The notes: a model not told the origin generated them from the sequence alone. Positions 12,468-25,440 are shown, counted from the first letter of the stretch. The stretch is 64,000 bases of DNA from Pomacea canaliculata (GCF_003073045.1 NC_037595.1:10656074-10720073); one strand, 5' to 3'. Numbers and translations: made by a program.

Positions 12468-13636
12468 CTGAACCCAACAAAATGTATCATTGTTAGCATG
12501 CGTTACTAAGCCCAACGACTTTTCGTGGTGGTGGTGGTGGTGGTGGTAATAATGATGATGATTGATTGATGGATGGATTGATGGATGGATTGATGTATGG
12601 ATTGATGTATGGATTGATGATGATGATGATGATGATGATGACGACGACGACGACGATGATGATGATGATGATGATACGCACCATTAGGTTATTAGATGTT
12701 CCCTGGCCACAAAACGGACATATATCTTGCAAGGGATGACATGTTTCGCACGTCCGTTCTCTGTGCTGGCAGGAAAACACCACTTCGTTCTGTGGGTTAT
12801 TTTCGCACATGGGGCACACTACCTGTTGTGTGGAAACAAACGTTTCACAGGTAATGTGACAAATCAACACGATTCAAACTATTTTCACATCGATGAGAAC
12901 ATTGCGACGCTATGACTGAAAGCGTTAGGCGGGTCAGACATTTCCAATGTGGGTGCACTCGCTTTGTTCTTTTTTTTTTTACTGTTTACGATGTTTACTT
13001 TTCCTTTGTTCCTTTGTTAATGCCGAACATCTCCCTACGTCACTAACATACAAAAGCGGTTAAAGGGGACTTAATGACTCAAAGAACTCTTACCGGTGGG
13101 AGACGAAACCTCGACCTGGATTGTCTGTCTCGTACGGCCCCTCTTCTCACATTTTCATCTCTCAGAATGAACCCGGGAGAGTTGACGATCATGTGTAAAT
13201 CGATGTTCTGTTCAATGTGCTGCTGACGGTGTAGTGAACACTGGTTCAAAGGAATGTTGCACTGTGCTCGTCTTCCTCCACAGTCCTGAGAGTGACCTTG
13301 TCCGAAGCTTTGTCCACAGCAGAAGCAGCGCGTGTTCTGGAAAATGACGTCATGGTAATACCCGGATGACGCCAGGCTTGGGACAGGCTGACCAACAGGG
13401 ATGGTGTCTGAGTTGAAGAACGAAGACAATCGCAGATCCTCGAAGCGCATGCCGGGAAACACGCACCCTAAGCCCGGGCTGTGTGGCACCGTGTCGCCGA
13501 AGACTGGAGTTGCCGGCAGTACGGTGACTGTCGTCAGATGAGAGTGAAATATTCCATGGAATCGTCGTGCAAAATCCCACTTGCTGCTGCCCTCTGTACC
13601 TTGAATGCTCAGAGCTCCTCCTTTATTCACATAGCC
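12279..13636 (-). CDS. IAP-like protein 1: BIR plus two RING fingers
   Basis: Predicted inhibitor-of-apoptosis-like protein: BIR domains bind caspases or IAP-binding peptides, and C-terminal RINGs act as E3 ubiquitin ligases. Visible coding exons are 13094-13636, 12682-12822 and 12279-12467, all joining in phase 0 with GT-AG ends and giving at least 290 residues. The BIR spans about residues 55-140 (CVFPGMRFEDLRLSSFF, then SGYYHD and CFCCGQ). A first C3HC4 RING (CPMC, SCQH, CETC, CPFC) is followed by a second C-terminal RING (CLLC, PCLH, CTPC, CPRC). A BIR followed by two RINGs differs from standard IAPs, which end in one. No CARD or UBA is seen. The protein start is unresolved: an upstream exon should splice in phase 0 to 13636, and a possible 5' exon ends with TAG|gtgagt near 14608. 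A close paralogue lies at 31883-36805. Confidence 0.82.
12526..12676. repeat. Compound microsatellite in IAP-like 1 intron
   Basis: GGT triplets, then GATT/GGATT units, then GAT and GAC triplets. It fills much of the intron between the two RING exons. Confidence 0.9.
12682..12822 (-). CDS. IAP-like 1, first RING exon
   Basis: 141 bases from the acceptor ccacacaacag to the donor ATG|gtgcgt. C3HC4 ligands read C-x2-C, then C-x-H-x4-C-x2-C, then C-x2-C (CPMC ... SCQHRERTCETC ... CPFC). The exon ends GTSNNLM. The length is identical to its paralogue at 35204-35344. A long GAT/TGG array starts within six bases of the donor. Confidence 0.82.
13094..13636 (-). CDS. IAP-like 1, BIR exon
   Basis: 543 bases from the acceptor ctcctacag to the donor CCG|gtaaga. 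The BIR zinc site is unusual: CFCC is present, but the usual His-x6-Cys becomes Cys-x6-Cys (residues CNIPLNQC), and a GHSQDC motif precedes it. Charged residues rich in Arg follow (ENVRRGAVRDRQSRSRFR) up to the exon end. Confidence 0.82.
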
Positions 13637-13846
13637 CTGTAGGAGAACCCCTGTTAGTGCAGCTTTAAAATCCCAAACATTTACTTTGAACATCCCCACG
13701 ACGACAACTGTCTTGATTCTGAGACGGAAAAAGCTACATTGCTTATGATGAACGATTTTCTCTAAAGTTGACTTTATTTCCCAGAAGATATAAAACTTTG
13801 AAATCTTGGACATTGTTCCTAAAGTTTCTGTGGCACAGTACAACAA

Positions 13847-15219
13847 AATTATTTATTTGTCCAGTACAACAAACTCGTTTGTAGCTTTTGTGAATACGCC
13901 AACAAATCGCGGTGGGACTCTGAGCTGGACAAACCTAAAAACTGAAAATGAAATATAAGAAAGCTATATAAGAAAATGTTTGTAAAAAGATCCAGCCCAG
14001 AGAGAGAGAGAGAGGGGGGAAAATTGGAGAAGAGGACAGTCTTTTACTTAGTGTATTTTGCTTTCTAAGCCCGAGAGATTGTTCATGATAAACTGTTTGT
14101 TTTGTTTGAGAGTTTTTTAAAAAAAAACTTCTTTCTAAAAATCAGACATTTATTTGACTGAAGGGGAAAAAATGACAGGTTCGCTTAAATGAAAACTATA
14201 TATAAAATGTAGAGACAGCAATATCACGCAAGAAATGATTTAATCTAAAAACAAATATTCTTTCTCTCTCTCTCTGTTACTCCCTTACTCATTCGCTCTT
14301 TAAGTTATCCAAAAGAGAACATGCCTGATAACCACATACTTAGCTTCAAATTATATGAAAATATACATTTGTTTATAGATTTTTGTACATTGGCACTGTA
14401 GATGTCATGTCATTACGTTTTTTTTTTATTTCTTTCCACGGTAGCATCTTTCAAGTTTTGTTCGCCATGCCTTCTTTAACGGTAGAAATAATCCAAGCAC
14501 AATCGTTGTAATTAAATGTTACAAATTTAATCAATAATCTACCTACTCACGGTGGCTGTCAACTTACCTCTTTCCTATAACCTATGCTAGAATGTAGAAA
14601 TCACTCACCTACACGTGTCCGAGAATTCTTTCCGACATCTCCCAGCGTGGCCTTGTATTAGATTAAATTATACTTATATTCCAGGGAGACAATCCGTAGC
14701 ATTTTATTTTCAATGGTTGGAAGAGTAGTAACCCATTTTTTTGAAACGTTGTTTTAAAGAATAAATCTGTAGTTTAATCAAATTTTTTCAATTAATTGTA
14801 CAAAATATTTTACTGCATCAACAGGGTTAACAGAGTTTGGGGAATATTTAAGACAGTAGCAAACTTTTTTACTCTGTCTTAATTGTTATCGTCAAACATG
14901 TGTAGACAATTTCTCACCCCGGAAATTATTTTCTGACACTCAGTTTTCGCAGCATATTAAAAAAAAAATGTGTTGTCTGAATGGTTTAGGGTTTTTTAAT
15001 TTACATTTTATTTACTTATTGAGTCAGTAAGTTATTTATATGCTTATTTTCCTACTTAATGGGCAATTTATATTAACTCATTATTTATTCTTGATTTGTT
15101 CATCTTCATTTAGAAGATGAGTCCCATACCATTATTTATTTAGAAAGCTACTTCGATATTTCTTTTTTCTCATCGTGTGTATTAATAATGCTTTTCTGAT
15201 TTCTTTCTTTCTTTTCTTT

Positions 15220-15270
<51 letters not shown>

Positions 15271-16369
15271 CATAACATAAGGTTCTAGCTTATACGTCTG
15301 ATAAGCAGTCCCTCTTGTCATCAGGCTATGCTTCAGATGAAGAAAACGCCAGGCAGGCGAGAAATCTTTACTGAAACCTGCAAAAAAAAAATAAAAAAAA
15401 TAAATAAATAAAAAATTCACATGAGTCTTTTCACACGGCCATTTCTAAGCGACGTCCATTACTCTCTCCCACTAATAATTTAACGGAAGAACAGACAAAT
15501 GGGAGAATGTAGGGTTGCGGAATGTAACTCTTCTTTTTCTTTCATTCCTTCTTGGCACCCAGGTCAACTGTATTTGACTACTATGAAATAATTATATGTA
15601 CAAGTGAAGTGTCTCAAACGTTGATGTTCGGGTATTTTATTTGTCCAGTCACAGCCAATGAGACTTTGCAGGCCTTGTCATTTTTACTCATTAGTGACTT
15701 CAGACAAGCCAAGATTATAATCTTAATGTCTCAAGAAATGTAGGTCTGTTAAAAAAAGAATGGGGAATTCCCGCACATGTAGTGTTTATAAATATAAGCT
15801 AGACGTAAACAAGTATAAGAATGTTAACTCTTCTCAACCACATCACATCAGGAAAAAAAATTGGAGTTATTTGACCAAATTATAAAAAAAAAAACAAATA
15901 ACTGAAACCACTTTCGATAAAGATGTAATTGCCTTGTCAGCCTCACTGACAAATTTATGTCTATGCACGAGTTCCTGTCAGCCCATGTACACAAAACTAC
16001 ATTTATTTAAAAATCTACAAATAAACCAAAATGATGCAGAGTTTACTATCTATCACATCCTTATTATGGTGTGCTTTATACTCAAATATCCGATTATTTT
16101 CTTCTTCTTGTCATATTAGAACTACAGACCTTGCATATCGTGTGGTTCAAGACCTACAAAATCTCAACAATGCCAAGCTATGGACAATTTACAATAAATG
16201 AAAAAAATGCAATATAAAAAAAACTAATCAATAAATCATAAATAAATAAAAATGCGATAGTGTACTCTTTCTCATTTTCATTAATTATTTTTTATATTGT
16301 TTTAATTTTATTTTTATTATGTATGTATTAAAATTTTTCAAGGGCTTTGCCTCGGAAAGCGTTGGGTCA
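13847..16369. other. Gene-free stretch upstream of IAP-like 1
   Basis: No protein exon is firmly supported. A minus-strand donor candidate (cacgtgtag|gtgagt, near 14608) preceded by an ATG-containing leader could be a 5' exon of IAP-like 1, but the open frame closes at the TAG next to the donor. A CTTT array lies at 15201-15270. The rest is AT-rich. Confidence 0.4.
15201..15270. repeat. (CTTT)n microsatellite
   Basis: Uninterrupted CTTT repeats, preceded by a short irregular CTTTT stretch. The minus-strand frame rich in KERKKERK is a repeat artefact. Confidence 0.92.
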
Positions 16370-16714
16370 AGAGCTGGATTCTCTGTTATTTTTCCTTCTT
16401 TACGGTTTTTAGAATGTGTTTGTGGACACGAAACCACCCACATGTTATAGTCAGCAACTAGTCATAAGTGAAAAGGTCATTTGAATAGTTTTAGTTTGGT
16501 TGCTTGTTCACTAATTGAAAACTCTTTTTCTCTCGCGGATGAATATCCTTTTCAAAGGTGGGAGTTGGGCTTTGCAGATAGCGAATGACCGGAGTGCAGA
16601 ATCTGCACTGACACAGTTTCTGAGAAACGATTGCGAAATTTGTGCTGTTAGTGATTCATGTAACATTCTGATCGTGGAACCTGGAAATTCGCATTAGTTG
16701 GATATTACATTTCG
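16370..16714 (+). other. Exon-1-like module A (plus strand)
   Basis: A segment ending in a strong splice donor (TTTCG|gtgagt). It resembles 38900-39234 in the order of shared blocks: a GAAAACTCTTTTTCTCT-type tract, then GCGGATGAA, GATCGTGGAA, TTAGTTGGATATT and the donor. A 60-codon frame (16515-16697) closes before the donor, so a 5'UTR or noncoding exon is likelier. No protein family is recognised. Confidence 0.35.
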
Positions 16715-17309
16715 GTGAGTAGTACCCTCCAACCACGTTTCTTGTGGTTTTGATGGTTTTAGTTAAAGTGAGAGCTCAAGATAAGTGGGTAAAATGCTGC
16801 TACAACCAGTACTGCAGAGGTCACATCCGCCATTTAGGTTATTAGTTCAACACGACTGGCGACAGGAAGACAAGACCACGTATGCACTCCGTGGCTATTA
16901 ATGAATGTTTAAACAACCGCTTTCATTCATGATCCTTTCCGTTTGTCTTGTGTTGTGACACCAGTTCTCGCTTCTGATTCCCTTTACCAAATACCTTTCA
17001 AGTTTTTAAGACACAGCCGTACCCAACCTTCGCGTTTGTCACTGTTACTATATTTAGATTTCCTGTTTTTACTGTCTTTCGTACATCACAAATCACAAAA
17101 TCCCTGTTACTTTTATTTAATAATTAAATAATTAAACACGTCCTTGAGTTTACTGCTGGAGTATATTTAACCGTATTTAAGCATAAAATATAAGATTAAT
17201 ACAAAGCAGCGAAAAATGTCTGGAAACGTGCAAGTAAGTAACTTACTTGCAGCTCCGTGTAGCATTTGTTGGTTTTTGTTTTTTTTTAAGTGTTTGCTTT
17301 TCTTCTTAG

Positions 17310-17399
17310 TCCTTTCAAGTTGTGTCCTTCGAATGACTTCGATCCTGCAAACCTTCTCACATCGGAGAGTGAATTCCTCCAGTCTGTAGTTTCGAGTAG
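17310..17399 (+). CDS. Possible internal exon, module A
   Basis: 90 bases between a strong acceptor (tttgcttttcttcttag) and a plausible donor (GTAG|gtaatg), open in one frame (PFKLCPSNDFDPANLL and onward). It shares short blocks and frame with 39757-39972. The product is unknown; it could belong to a plus-strand transcript starting in the module at 16370-16714. Confidence 0.25.
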
Positions 17400-17934
17400 G
17401 TAATGCTGTGAGCATCGCCAGCCTCCTAGTAACTCCGTGGTGCGGTGGTTGTGGGGTGAGCCCAAATGAGTCCCCGGATGTAAAGGCAAGTCCATATTAT
17501 TAGCTTCCTGATTGGCCTTCGACGGCGCATGAATTTTCTAATTGATCTCTGATAGTATTTACTATTACATACTTTCACTTCTACACTAAGAGTAAAGGGA
17601 AAGTTACTGTTGTGGATATGTGAAAGTAACCATCCGACACCATTTACTTATTTCTTATATCTTTTAAACGGTTATGTAACTAAAAGAGAATGTAAGGTCC
17701 TTTTCTATTTATTTCACAGCAGAAGACTTTAGTGAATAAGAGAACTAGCGTTTTTGTGGTTGTGGATCATGTTCAAAATAGTGTATTAATACACGGACAG
17801 AAACGCGATGCTGCGTTGAACATAACGGTGAGAAAGCGATACATTCACTAAATTTACAAATACACTACATATTTCTGGATCCTCTTCGTACTTAGGTAGT
17901 ACATACTGCATCCAGTAGATGACTAGATGTTTGT

Positions 17935-18315
17935 CTTTTAGCAATACGTTTAGCTTGCTGTTCCAGTTTCTAGTCCTTTAGTTCACCGTCGCCATGTTTC
18001 GTTTGGCTGACCACGCTTCCTCTTGCCATCAGCTGTCCGACTAGTGGCTATTAAGGGTGGTGCCTCTGGTTTCATTCTGCACACATGCCCTAGCCATTTC
18101 CATCTTCCGTTTTAGATTATAGTTGTCATTATTGTGCAGCTGGCTCTTGTAATGGTTTCTTTATTAGGTATTATGTTAGGCCAGAATATCTCTGAAAATT
18201 TTCCTCAGACATCATTTGGTTTTCCACAAACATTACCTTATCTCTTCTAGCGCTCGTTTTCATAACCTTGTCTTTCTGGAAATATTCCCTCAACAACTTC
18301 TCTTTCAGGGATGGA
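17935..18315 (-). mobile_element. Non-LTR retrotransposon fragment (ORF2 C-terminal)
   Basis: Read on the minus strand, broken frames give RWKWLGHVCRM then ADGKRKRGQPNETWRR, the signature C-terminus of many endonuclease/reverse-transcriptase LINE ORF2 proteins (RTE/craniate-like groups). An upstream piece (KVMKTSARRDKV) from an earlier part of ORF2 lies at about 18230-18300, with the intervening part lost. Several stops and shifts make it a dead copy. Confidence 0.6.
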
Positions 18316-20214
18316 GAGATGTGATTCTGCTTTATTGTTTTCCATGTTTCCAGGATGATCCAGCTCTCTTTTACTGTTATATTTAGCTCATTTTCTCCTT
18401 AGCATTTAAAGTATGTAAAGTATGAGTGAAACTAGAAATGAATACACCAAGAGTTAATACATATTTTTTTAAAAACACCCACAGAAACAGTAATTACTAT
18501 AAGATAATTTAAGATAGGGATTTCAAGTTTAACACTTATAGTAAATAAACTAAAGGAATTAATTTTACAGATTGTAAAAAAAAATATCAACATACTCGTT
18601 GGAAACAACCCTTTCTGAAGGTGCAATGATGCTTCTGTAGACTTAAGAAAGTAACAACAAAAGCAAATCTTTAACAACTGTTTGTTCATGAAACATAAAT
18701 GTAAATATAAAATCAGCAGAACATTCATTTTAATTACTTTAGGATTGAAATGGTCTTACTTCGCTTACCGTTTGATACTAAAACCTCTTAGCTAAAGCAC
18801 ATACGGTGGTATTTATTGTACATTGAGTCCGTTCTGAGTATGTGTATTATTTTACACTTTTTCTTGAAAAATTCTTATGAAATGATGAAATAAAGGAACC
18901 ACCATTATATTAAATTATAGAGAAAAGGAATTTTAGAAATTAAAAAAATGATACAGCCTATCTATAGTCAATACCTTTTAAGATGCACACACACACACAC
19001 AAACTCTATAGAACAACATAAAAGTTATGTTGGCATTTTTATCTAAAACCTCTCCGAGTATTGTAATCAAAATAGTATTTTCTCACTTTATTAACCTGTT
19101 ATTAAAAAGACCTTGCACAGTGAAAAGGAAACGTTAGACTACTTAGTGATCAGTTGCAGTTGGATGTACGTGTTATGCAGTTTATAGTTAGAATCAGTTC
19201 CCCTAGAGACAATATGCGATAGATACGACAAGGAAAGAAAAGAGTAGTACATGTACTCAAAAAATGATCACTTACAGCATGGAAGGAGCTACTAACTTTC
19301 TTCAGTGAAGTTAGTGCTGAAAAATACACTTGTATCCAAAATGGCTGCGCGGCCTAGGCCCTTTCGCGCATTGATATGAGTAGCGGGAAAATCCGAAAAT
19401 AGGTGGCAGCAAACAATCCTGGGTTCAAGTCTCGGGGTCAGGGCCTTGCTTAGGTGCAGGCGGACGAGGCATCTGCCTTGGGCCCCGCGCTCCCTCGGTG
19501 TACAGCGATCAAACTTGAATTATCCTGTCTGTTCTGCAATGTCGTGCATAGTTAGGGACTATAGAGTCAGTCGTGGCATTTGTCTCCTCTCCAGGCACAA
19601 ATACATTTTTTTCATCACTCCTAACTTTTATTTTTCGCCTGTAAAACGAGGGAGAGATTACACAATGGACATATTTTTAAATATCTAGGTATATCAATAT
19701 ATTTTAATTGCTAAATATGGAATTTTTGGCAGCTTAACCTAAATTTTATTAAATTTGATCAAAGAGGGGATAAAGTTTTCAGTAATTCTCAAAGCCAAAA
19801 TATCCTTTAAACATACTGTAAGTAGTGCAGATCTTATTTGTATATATGTATCTTTTTCCCATTTTTGAATGTATTGATCCTTTAAGGGTTGCATTACAAT
19901 ATTTTTAAAATGACGGAGAAAAACTGCAGCCAAATTTCCAGATGAAGAAAAGACCTAAGACATCTAACAATGAACTTACATATTTAAAGCAGGATATTTT
20001 ACATACTAGGCTGTCAAATAGAAAGTTTCACAAGTGCAACAGGTAAACAAATACATTTATTGAGTTCCAGAGTTATGTTCTATATGTAACCAACATCAAA
20101 GGCACATTAACATACATTTTGCAAAAAAAAAAAAAATTGACACAAGAAAAGTGCTCAGTTCACCCAACACCATCTATGTTGATGTGCGAGTTTAAGTAAA
20201 AAACATCCTGTTCT
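18316..20214. other. Gene-free AT-rich stretch
   Basis: No exon is supported. It includes a short CA run near 18986 and a B-box-like GGGTTCAAGTCTCGG near 19423, which may be a SINE remnant. Confidence 0.45.
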
Positions 20215-20850
20215 GAAATCTTAGTTGCATCCTATCACAAATATCAAAAGACACAACACAATAGGTTTTATACAATTTTATACAAGAGGTTAATTTGTGC
20301 CTATGGGCAAATCAAGTTCTTTTCATTTCTTTATCGGTGAAAACATAGCTTTCATTGCAATTTTATAGCTTTATTAAATTTATTATTATAATTAAAACTG
20401 TTTCTAGGTACTTATACTCCCATACCACTTCAATTGTTTTATCATTGAAAGAAAGATGTGAGACTTTTCTAACCTTTCCACCTGAGAATATCTGAGTCTG
20501 CGATTTTTTTAGTATTTAGTTGAAGACCATATATGTTTGCAATAAACATTTAAGGCATTTAGTGCTTTCTGCATATCACTGGGAGTTTTAGCAAGTATAA
20601 CAGTATCATCACCATACAAAAGCAGAAATAAGTACAGATAATGACCAACATTGCAAAAATCATATTCATGTGCTTGGGTTTAAGGCAATACCAGCCCATC
20701 AACACATGGAGAAGGAACTTTTTATAAGTTATTTAAAAGCAGTGAAAAAAGTACAGGTGAAAAGTTTTCTCTATGGAACACTCACATGTGTAGCTTCATT
20801 ATCAAAAGTAAATTGTCAACCTGAAATTGTTGATAGGCGGAAAAGAAAAG
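20215..20850 (-). mobile_element. Non-LTR reverse transcriptase fragment
   Basis: The minus strand encodes, over several frames, ENFSPVLFSLLLNNL, then LLLYGDDTVILAKTPSDMQK (the Y/A-x-DD catalytic core of reverse transcriptase), ALNALNVYCKH and LPLVYKI-like remnants. It is a CR1/RTE-group LINE copy, truncated at both ends and interrupted. It is distinct from the L1/Tx1-type element at 54.6 kb. Confidence 0.65.
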
Positions 20851-21400
20851 AAAAGCTGTTATAGTTTTGCTTTGCAATTCACGCATGCTAACCATCGTGA
20901 GAGTAAAATAGACCAGATGAGTACTCACGAGTGTGAAAAGCTGTCACCAAGTATCACCTGGATAAATCTGACGATTTTTTTTTTTTTGGTGGAAGAGCAG
21001 CGTTACAGACGCTCACGAGAAGAGATTCGGTGTTTCCTGCAGACGAGCTGGTCGCTCGCTTTAAAAGCACGATCGCGTATGAATACAAAAAACCTGATGA
21101 CGTAGAGTCACTGGAAGGAATAAGCTTTTGGAAATAATGTTTTAAGTAATTAACGTTGTTGGTCACTTAGATACGTGCATGACATGCGTAAAATGAACTT
21201 TAATGCAGGAACCTATATATTTAATCACAGTGACACGGTATGGCTTCACTACTTTACCTTGGACTATATACTATATACATAGGTTATATATACCTCTGTG
21301 AGGTTATATATAGGTTATATACGTCACGATTCATGCCATCCAATCAGAGACGTTAAAGCTCTGGACAGTCAGCTCAGGCGTGGTAACAGATCTCGGGCGA

Positions 21401-21412
21401 CGCGCATGCGCT
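21401..21412. promoter_or_regulatory. NRF1-type site (CGCGCATGCGCT)
   Basis: A near-perfect NRF1 palindrome in a locally GC-rich patch, 73 bases upstream of the THAP start codon. In animals this motif marks TATA-less promoters of housekeeping genes. The assignment is by motif and position only. Confidence 0.45.
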
Positions 21413-21484
21413 GGACCAAGGGTGCAATCGCCTTTTCCGGCCTCGTTTTTCACAGTGTGTTGCTACTGTCGTTATTATTTTGAG

Positions 21485-21676
21485 ATGCCAGGCAAGAACT
21501 GTGCGATTCCAGGATGCCCTGCTTGCAAAAGTCGAAACAAAGGTTTATCATTTTTCCGCATAAGAAGACTAGATAATAAAGACTGGGAAAAAGCTCTTGT
21601 GAGAACTGTGAATCGTTGTGATTCTAGCTTCAGCATCGAAAGAGTGACCACTCGCTCCAGACATTCTATTGTTTAA
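21485..21676 (+). pseudogene. THAP-type zinc finger exon, degraded
   Basis: From the ATG, MPGKNCAIPGCPACKSRNKG followed by LSFFRI and DWEKALVR matches the first half of a THAP DNA-binding domain (Cys-x(2-4)-Cys, then a conserved Trp). The C-terminal Cys-x2-His pair is not intact: the position reads RSRH instead of CSRH, and a stop follows. A consensus donor (GAAG|gtaagt) lies eight bases past the stop, so this was a first coding exon. It could be a host THAP gene relic or part of a P-like transposon. No later exons were recognised. Confidence 0.5.
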
Positions 21677-21679
21677 TGA

Positions 21680-24600
21680 AGGTAAGTCTCCTTGTGAGAT
21701 AAATATAACCTTTTATATTTTATAATAATTCGACTTTCCAGTGGTTCTAAGTATTGCTGTGCCAGATGAAAAGATTTAAAGTTGTAAAAATAATCAAACT
21801 ATTAATCACCTAGTATAAACAATGTTTAACAATGCTGTTTTGAAACTGCTGAGTGCTGGATACGGTTCGCAATAGAGAGAGAGAGTGTGTGAAGAGAATA
21901 AATAACCTATTATAATATTTAATTTGTTATAATATAACCAACTCAAGGTAAAACAAAAGTTGAGAAGTAAATTAAATGATTGCATTTTTGTATATACTAA
22001 CATTAACATGAATAGGATTACTTAAATTCAACCATTGTTTAGCAATAAATCATTTAAAATTAAAGCAGAACACTTAGTGTTCCTTCTTCAAAAGCTCAAA
22101 TAACTCTTTGCTGGGGCGGGATTAAATCAGCAAATTAGTGTTAACTTCATGACTTTTATATTTGGTTCATTTGGCCTAACTTTACTCAAATGAGGTAGGT
22201 AAAGAGAAGCAATAACCAGTGGGCTAATTCTGTACACAAGATAATTAGCTTATTATGACAACTGGTTAAAACATCAGATACAGGTCTGTCTGCCTTACAT
22301 TTAATCTATTGAAATAATTTGCTACTTTTTATCTGCCTGTAGATCTCTACCTATTTGTTCACTTTCAGGTAAGCATTTGTCATCACCTTATCCCAGTAAG
22401 TCAACCCACAGAGTTAATGCCAAAAAAGACCACTGAAACACCTAAGCATAAGCTAGGAAGCCATCAGTGAGCATTGATTATTCATTACTAGATACAACAT
22501 GGTCACTGTCAAGAGTAATGCATGATTAATAAATGCGTTTTATGTGAAACTGTTGACATTATGTCTACCAATTTAATGTTCTTAATGCTTCTAGCTTTAA
22601 CATTCGGCATTATACCTCTTGATGACTTTACATCCTTGCAGGGTAAGATACTCACATATTTCATGTCAACTGGTTAAAAACATCTACAGTAGCTAAGCTA
22701 AAGCATTCATGTTAAGAGTAGACCTAATTGTTGCTTCAATAACAAGAGGTTTATTACCTTTCTTTACAATTTAAGACCGTTGACTGCAGCAGTTTTACTC
22801 TTGACACATCTTCTATTAACTCGTGATATAAAGTTCTGATTGTGCACTGCGTGTTACATAAAAATTATAAGTTGCTTCACCAATTGTATCAATTAGTGGA
22901 TAATAATGAGGCACTGTGTTCCTTTATAACAGACTCCTGTCTCTTGTTTTGCCTTGTTTGAAAGTTGTTTCTGACCTTGGATGAAATACAGCCGAACAAT
23001 AAAAAAATACATTACTGAGGCAGTTATCTTTATTGATTGAGTGTGCATGAATGTAAGTGCCAAAGTGATTAAAAGCATGAAATCAATATTTAACATCAAT
23101 TTTTATTACGCATGTATATATTTAAGTAAAGCTCCTCTACTTATATGATTTAAGATTTCAACTCTTTCGGATATTTAGGCTTGCCAAAAAGTCCACTTAA
23201 CTTTTATACAAATGTATTACATGTATGATGATAATCATTTTCTACATAAACCTAAACTTTTGAATGTGCTTTACTTTATAACCATGACATTGACACATTA
23301 AGTTATAATGTCTCTCTTGAAGCAAAAATAGCATCAACCTGAAGTTGGGAGGGTTGTTTTAACACTATAACATCATGATCAATATTAATTTTGCACAAAT
23401 GTAAATAAAGGAGATGATACAAAATTAATCAAAATACAAGGACATAAATTATATATATATTATGTCAACTCAGTATGTATACATTTTGTGAAGACAATTT
23501 AAATTCTTATGGATTTAATTGATTGTAAAGATATTTTAATTTCCATTTTACTAAGTTTGCTAATGACATTTTCTTTTCACAGCAAAGTAGGCAATATGAA
23601 AAGGCCTGGTGAAAAGGAAAAAAATCCACCTGGCCATCAAAGCATTGTCTAAATATAGACTTGAACTTCAGAAAAATTTGAATCACATGGGTTTTAATTC
23701 TGTAACTCCCCATCTATCCAGAATGTGTCATTGATTTCACAGCAGGCTCAGAAGATCTTGTTCTGGTGTTAGGTTCATGTGTGAGTTCTTTTAAACATGG
23801 AAAAAAAATCATCTTTCTTATTATGAGAATTTAATTGCTCATTTCTTAACATTACATAGCACATAGCCTCCAATATACTATACAGTCTCTATTTCCTCAT
23901 CAGCCACCTCGCTTAAATCAGTTACAGACTGATTATTAGCCAAGTTGTAGTTTTCATTTACCATCTTTTCAAATACCATTAGGCAATCCATATTGATGCA
24001 GAGATGGGATATTGCCTTTCAATATCTTTACAATCAATTAAAAATTCCTTGTGAAAATTTTATACACGTATACTTTTTCTTTTGTAGCAGTTTTCAACCT
24101 GCTCTTCTTCACTATAACACAGCTAAGAAACTGTAAATCATGAAGTAGTGCAGGTCCTGAAAAAGTAGAGATATACAATGTTATCTCATTTGAAATAATT
24201 TAAGAGTTTACTGGTACCGCATTATTAATACACTGCATATGAAAGAGCATTTAAAAAAACAAAAATAAGTTGAACTTAAAATAACTGAATGTAGAATCAA
24301 TACCTTCACATCATATCATTGTCTACAGGAAAACCCACTATTATTATACATAAGAAAAAAATTGCTTCTGCATACACTCAGTATTTGCTTCAAACTGCTG
24401 GTATTTCTAATACATTGTCAATAATGTACTCAAAACAGTGCAAAACTTTTCAGCCTATATACTTACCACCAACATTGGGAATATTCCCTTTACATTGTCT
24501 GAAATGTTGTCATCTGACCTCAAGTCCCACAAGACTCTTCCAAGACTCCAGACAGACCTGATCAACCCGATTATGATTAAACAAACTTTGTCAACAAATT

Positions 24601-25130
24601 TAAGTAAAAAATCAAAAACAGATCATGAAGAAAATAGCTAGCTTTCTAACTCTATATATTTTTATCCAGGTATGAAACTAAACTAAACAGTCACTAAACG
24701 ATTTGCCGTCGTGTGCATATTTATTTCACGGGAATTAGACACATAAATATCAGGATAGATAGAGGAACATCCAATTTTCTTCGCCACCCCATTTCAAGTT
24801 ACACTATCGTCCTGATAACACAGCGCATGACGTGAATGTGTTCAAAACAACATTGTTACAAAAATCAATCAGATTTAAATGAATTCAAGGCAGGTTCCTT
24901 AGAGTCTTAGTCTGAATTCAGAAGCGATAAATCACTACAACCTATCCTCTTAACCACTAAGAAAAACAATGAGCTAGCGAGCGAGAACTTGCTGACAAAA
25001 ACATTTTGACTCTTAACATAATTATAAATACTACGACACAACGCTGTGTGTGAGTGTAGATTTTTTAATTTATCATTCACATATAAATAAATATATATAA
25101 AAACATACTTACTAAGAGGACTTCTTCAAC
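21680..25130. other. Gene-free AT-rich stretch
   Basis: Very AT-rich, with only short frames and no motifs I recognise. It may be the intron of the THAP-like gene, or degraded repeats. Confidence 0.4.
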
Positions 25131-25169
25131 AGCAAAGGATTGAAAGATACTCGCGGATACAAAACAAAG

Positions 25170-25440
25170 CGACCGGATATTGCCTGTACACCACCTTCTC
25201 TTCCATCCCGCGGTCACGCGGTGAGTCAACGCTTTCCCACTGCGCGCGCCTCGTGTTGGCTGTCCATATATTATAACGTCTATGATCCAATGAAAGCTTA
25301 CAGCAAGGCGGGCGCACGCGGGTGCCTATGATGGGCCGGTCTACCGAAGCGAAATCTTTCTCACACCCTGGTCGTTTGTCCCAACTCAGCTTTGCACACG
25401 CGGATGAATTTTTACATTGCGAAGTGTTTAATTTGAGCAC
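25170..25440. promoter_or_regulatory. CpG-rich promoter-like patch
   Basis: An isolated GC- and CpG-rich block within AT-rich DNA, with an AP-1-like GTGAGTCAAC, a CCAAT box (ATCCAATG) and a TATATTATA stretch. No adjacent gene was identified. The minus-strand frame of 104 codons has no family signature. Confidence 0.25.

Noticed and set aside
14590..14640. 5' exon of IAP-like 1 with MSERILGHV and donor gtgagt
   Set aside because: The frame closes at TAG immediately before the donor. It could be untranslated, but there is not enough to call a coding exon.
15148..15420. Lys/Glu/Arg-rich frame on the minus strand
   Set aside because: It comes from the CTTT microsatellite; it has no domain and no splice support.
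17286..17495. Minus-strand protein similarity between 17.3 kb and 39.8 kb (GSKSFEG / GSKQFKG)
   Set aside because: Splice signals fit only the plus strand. The peptide similarity is the shadow of nucleotide similarity between the two modules.
25126..25440. 104-codon minus-strand frame in the CpG-rich patch
   Set aside because: No motif, and open frames are expected by chance at this GC. Kept only as a promoter-like patch.
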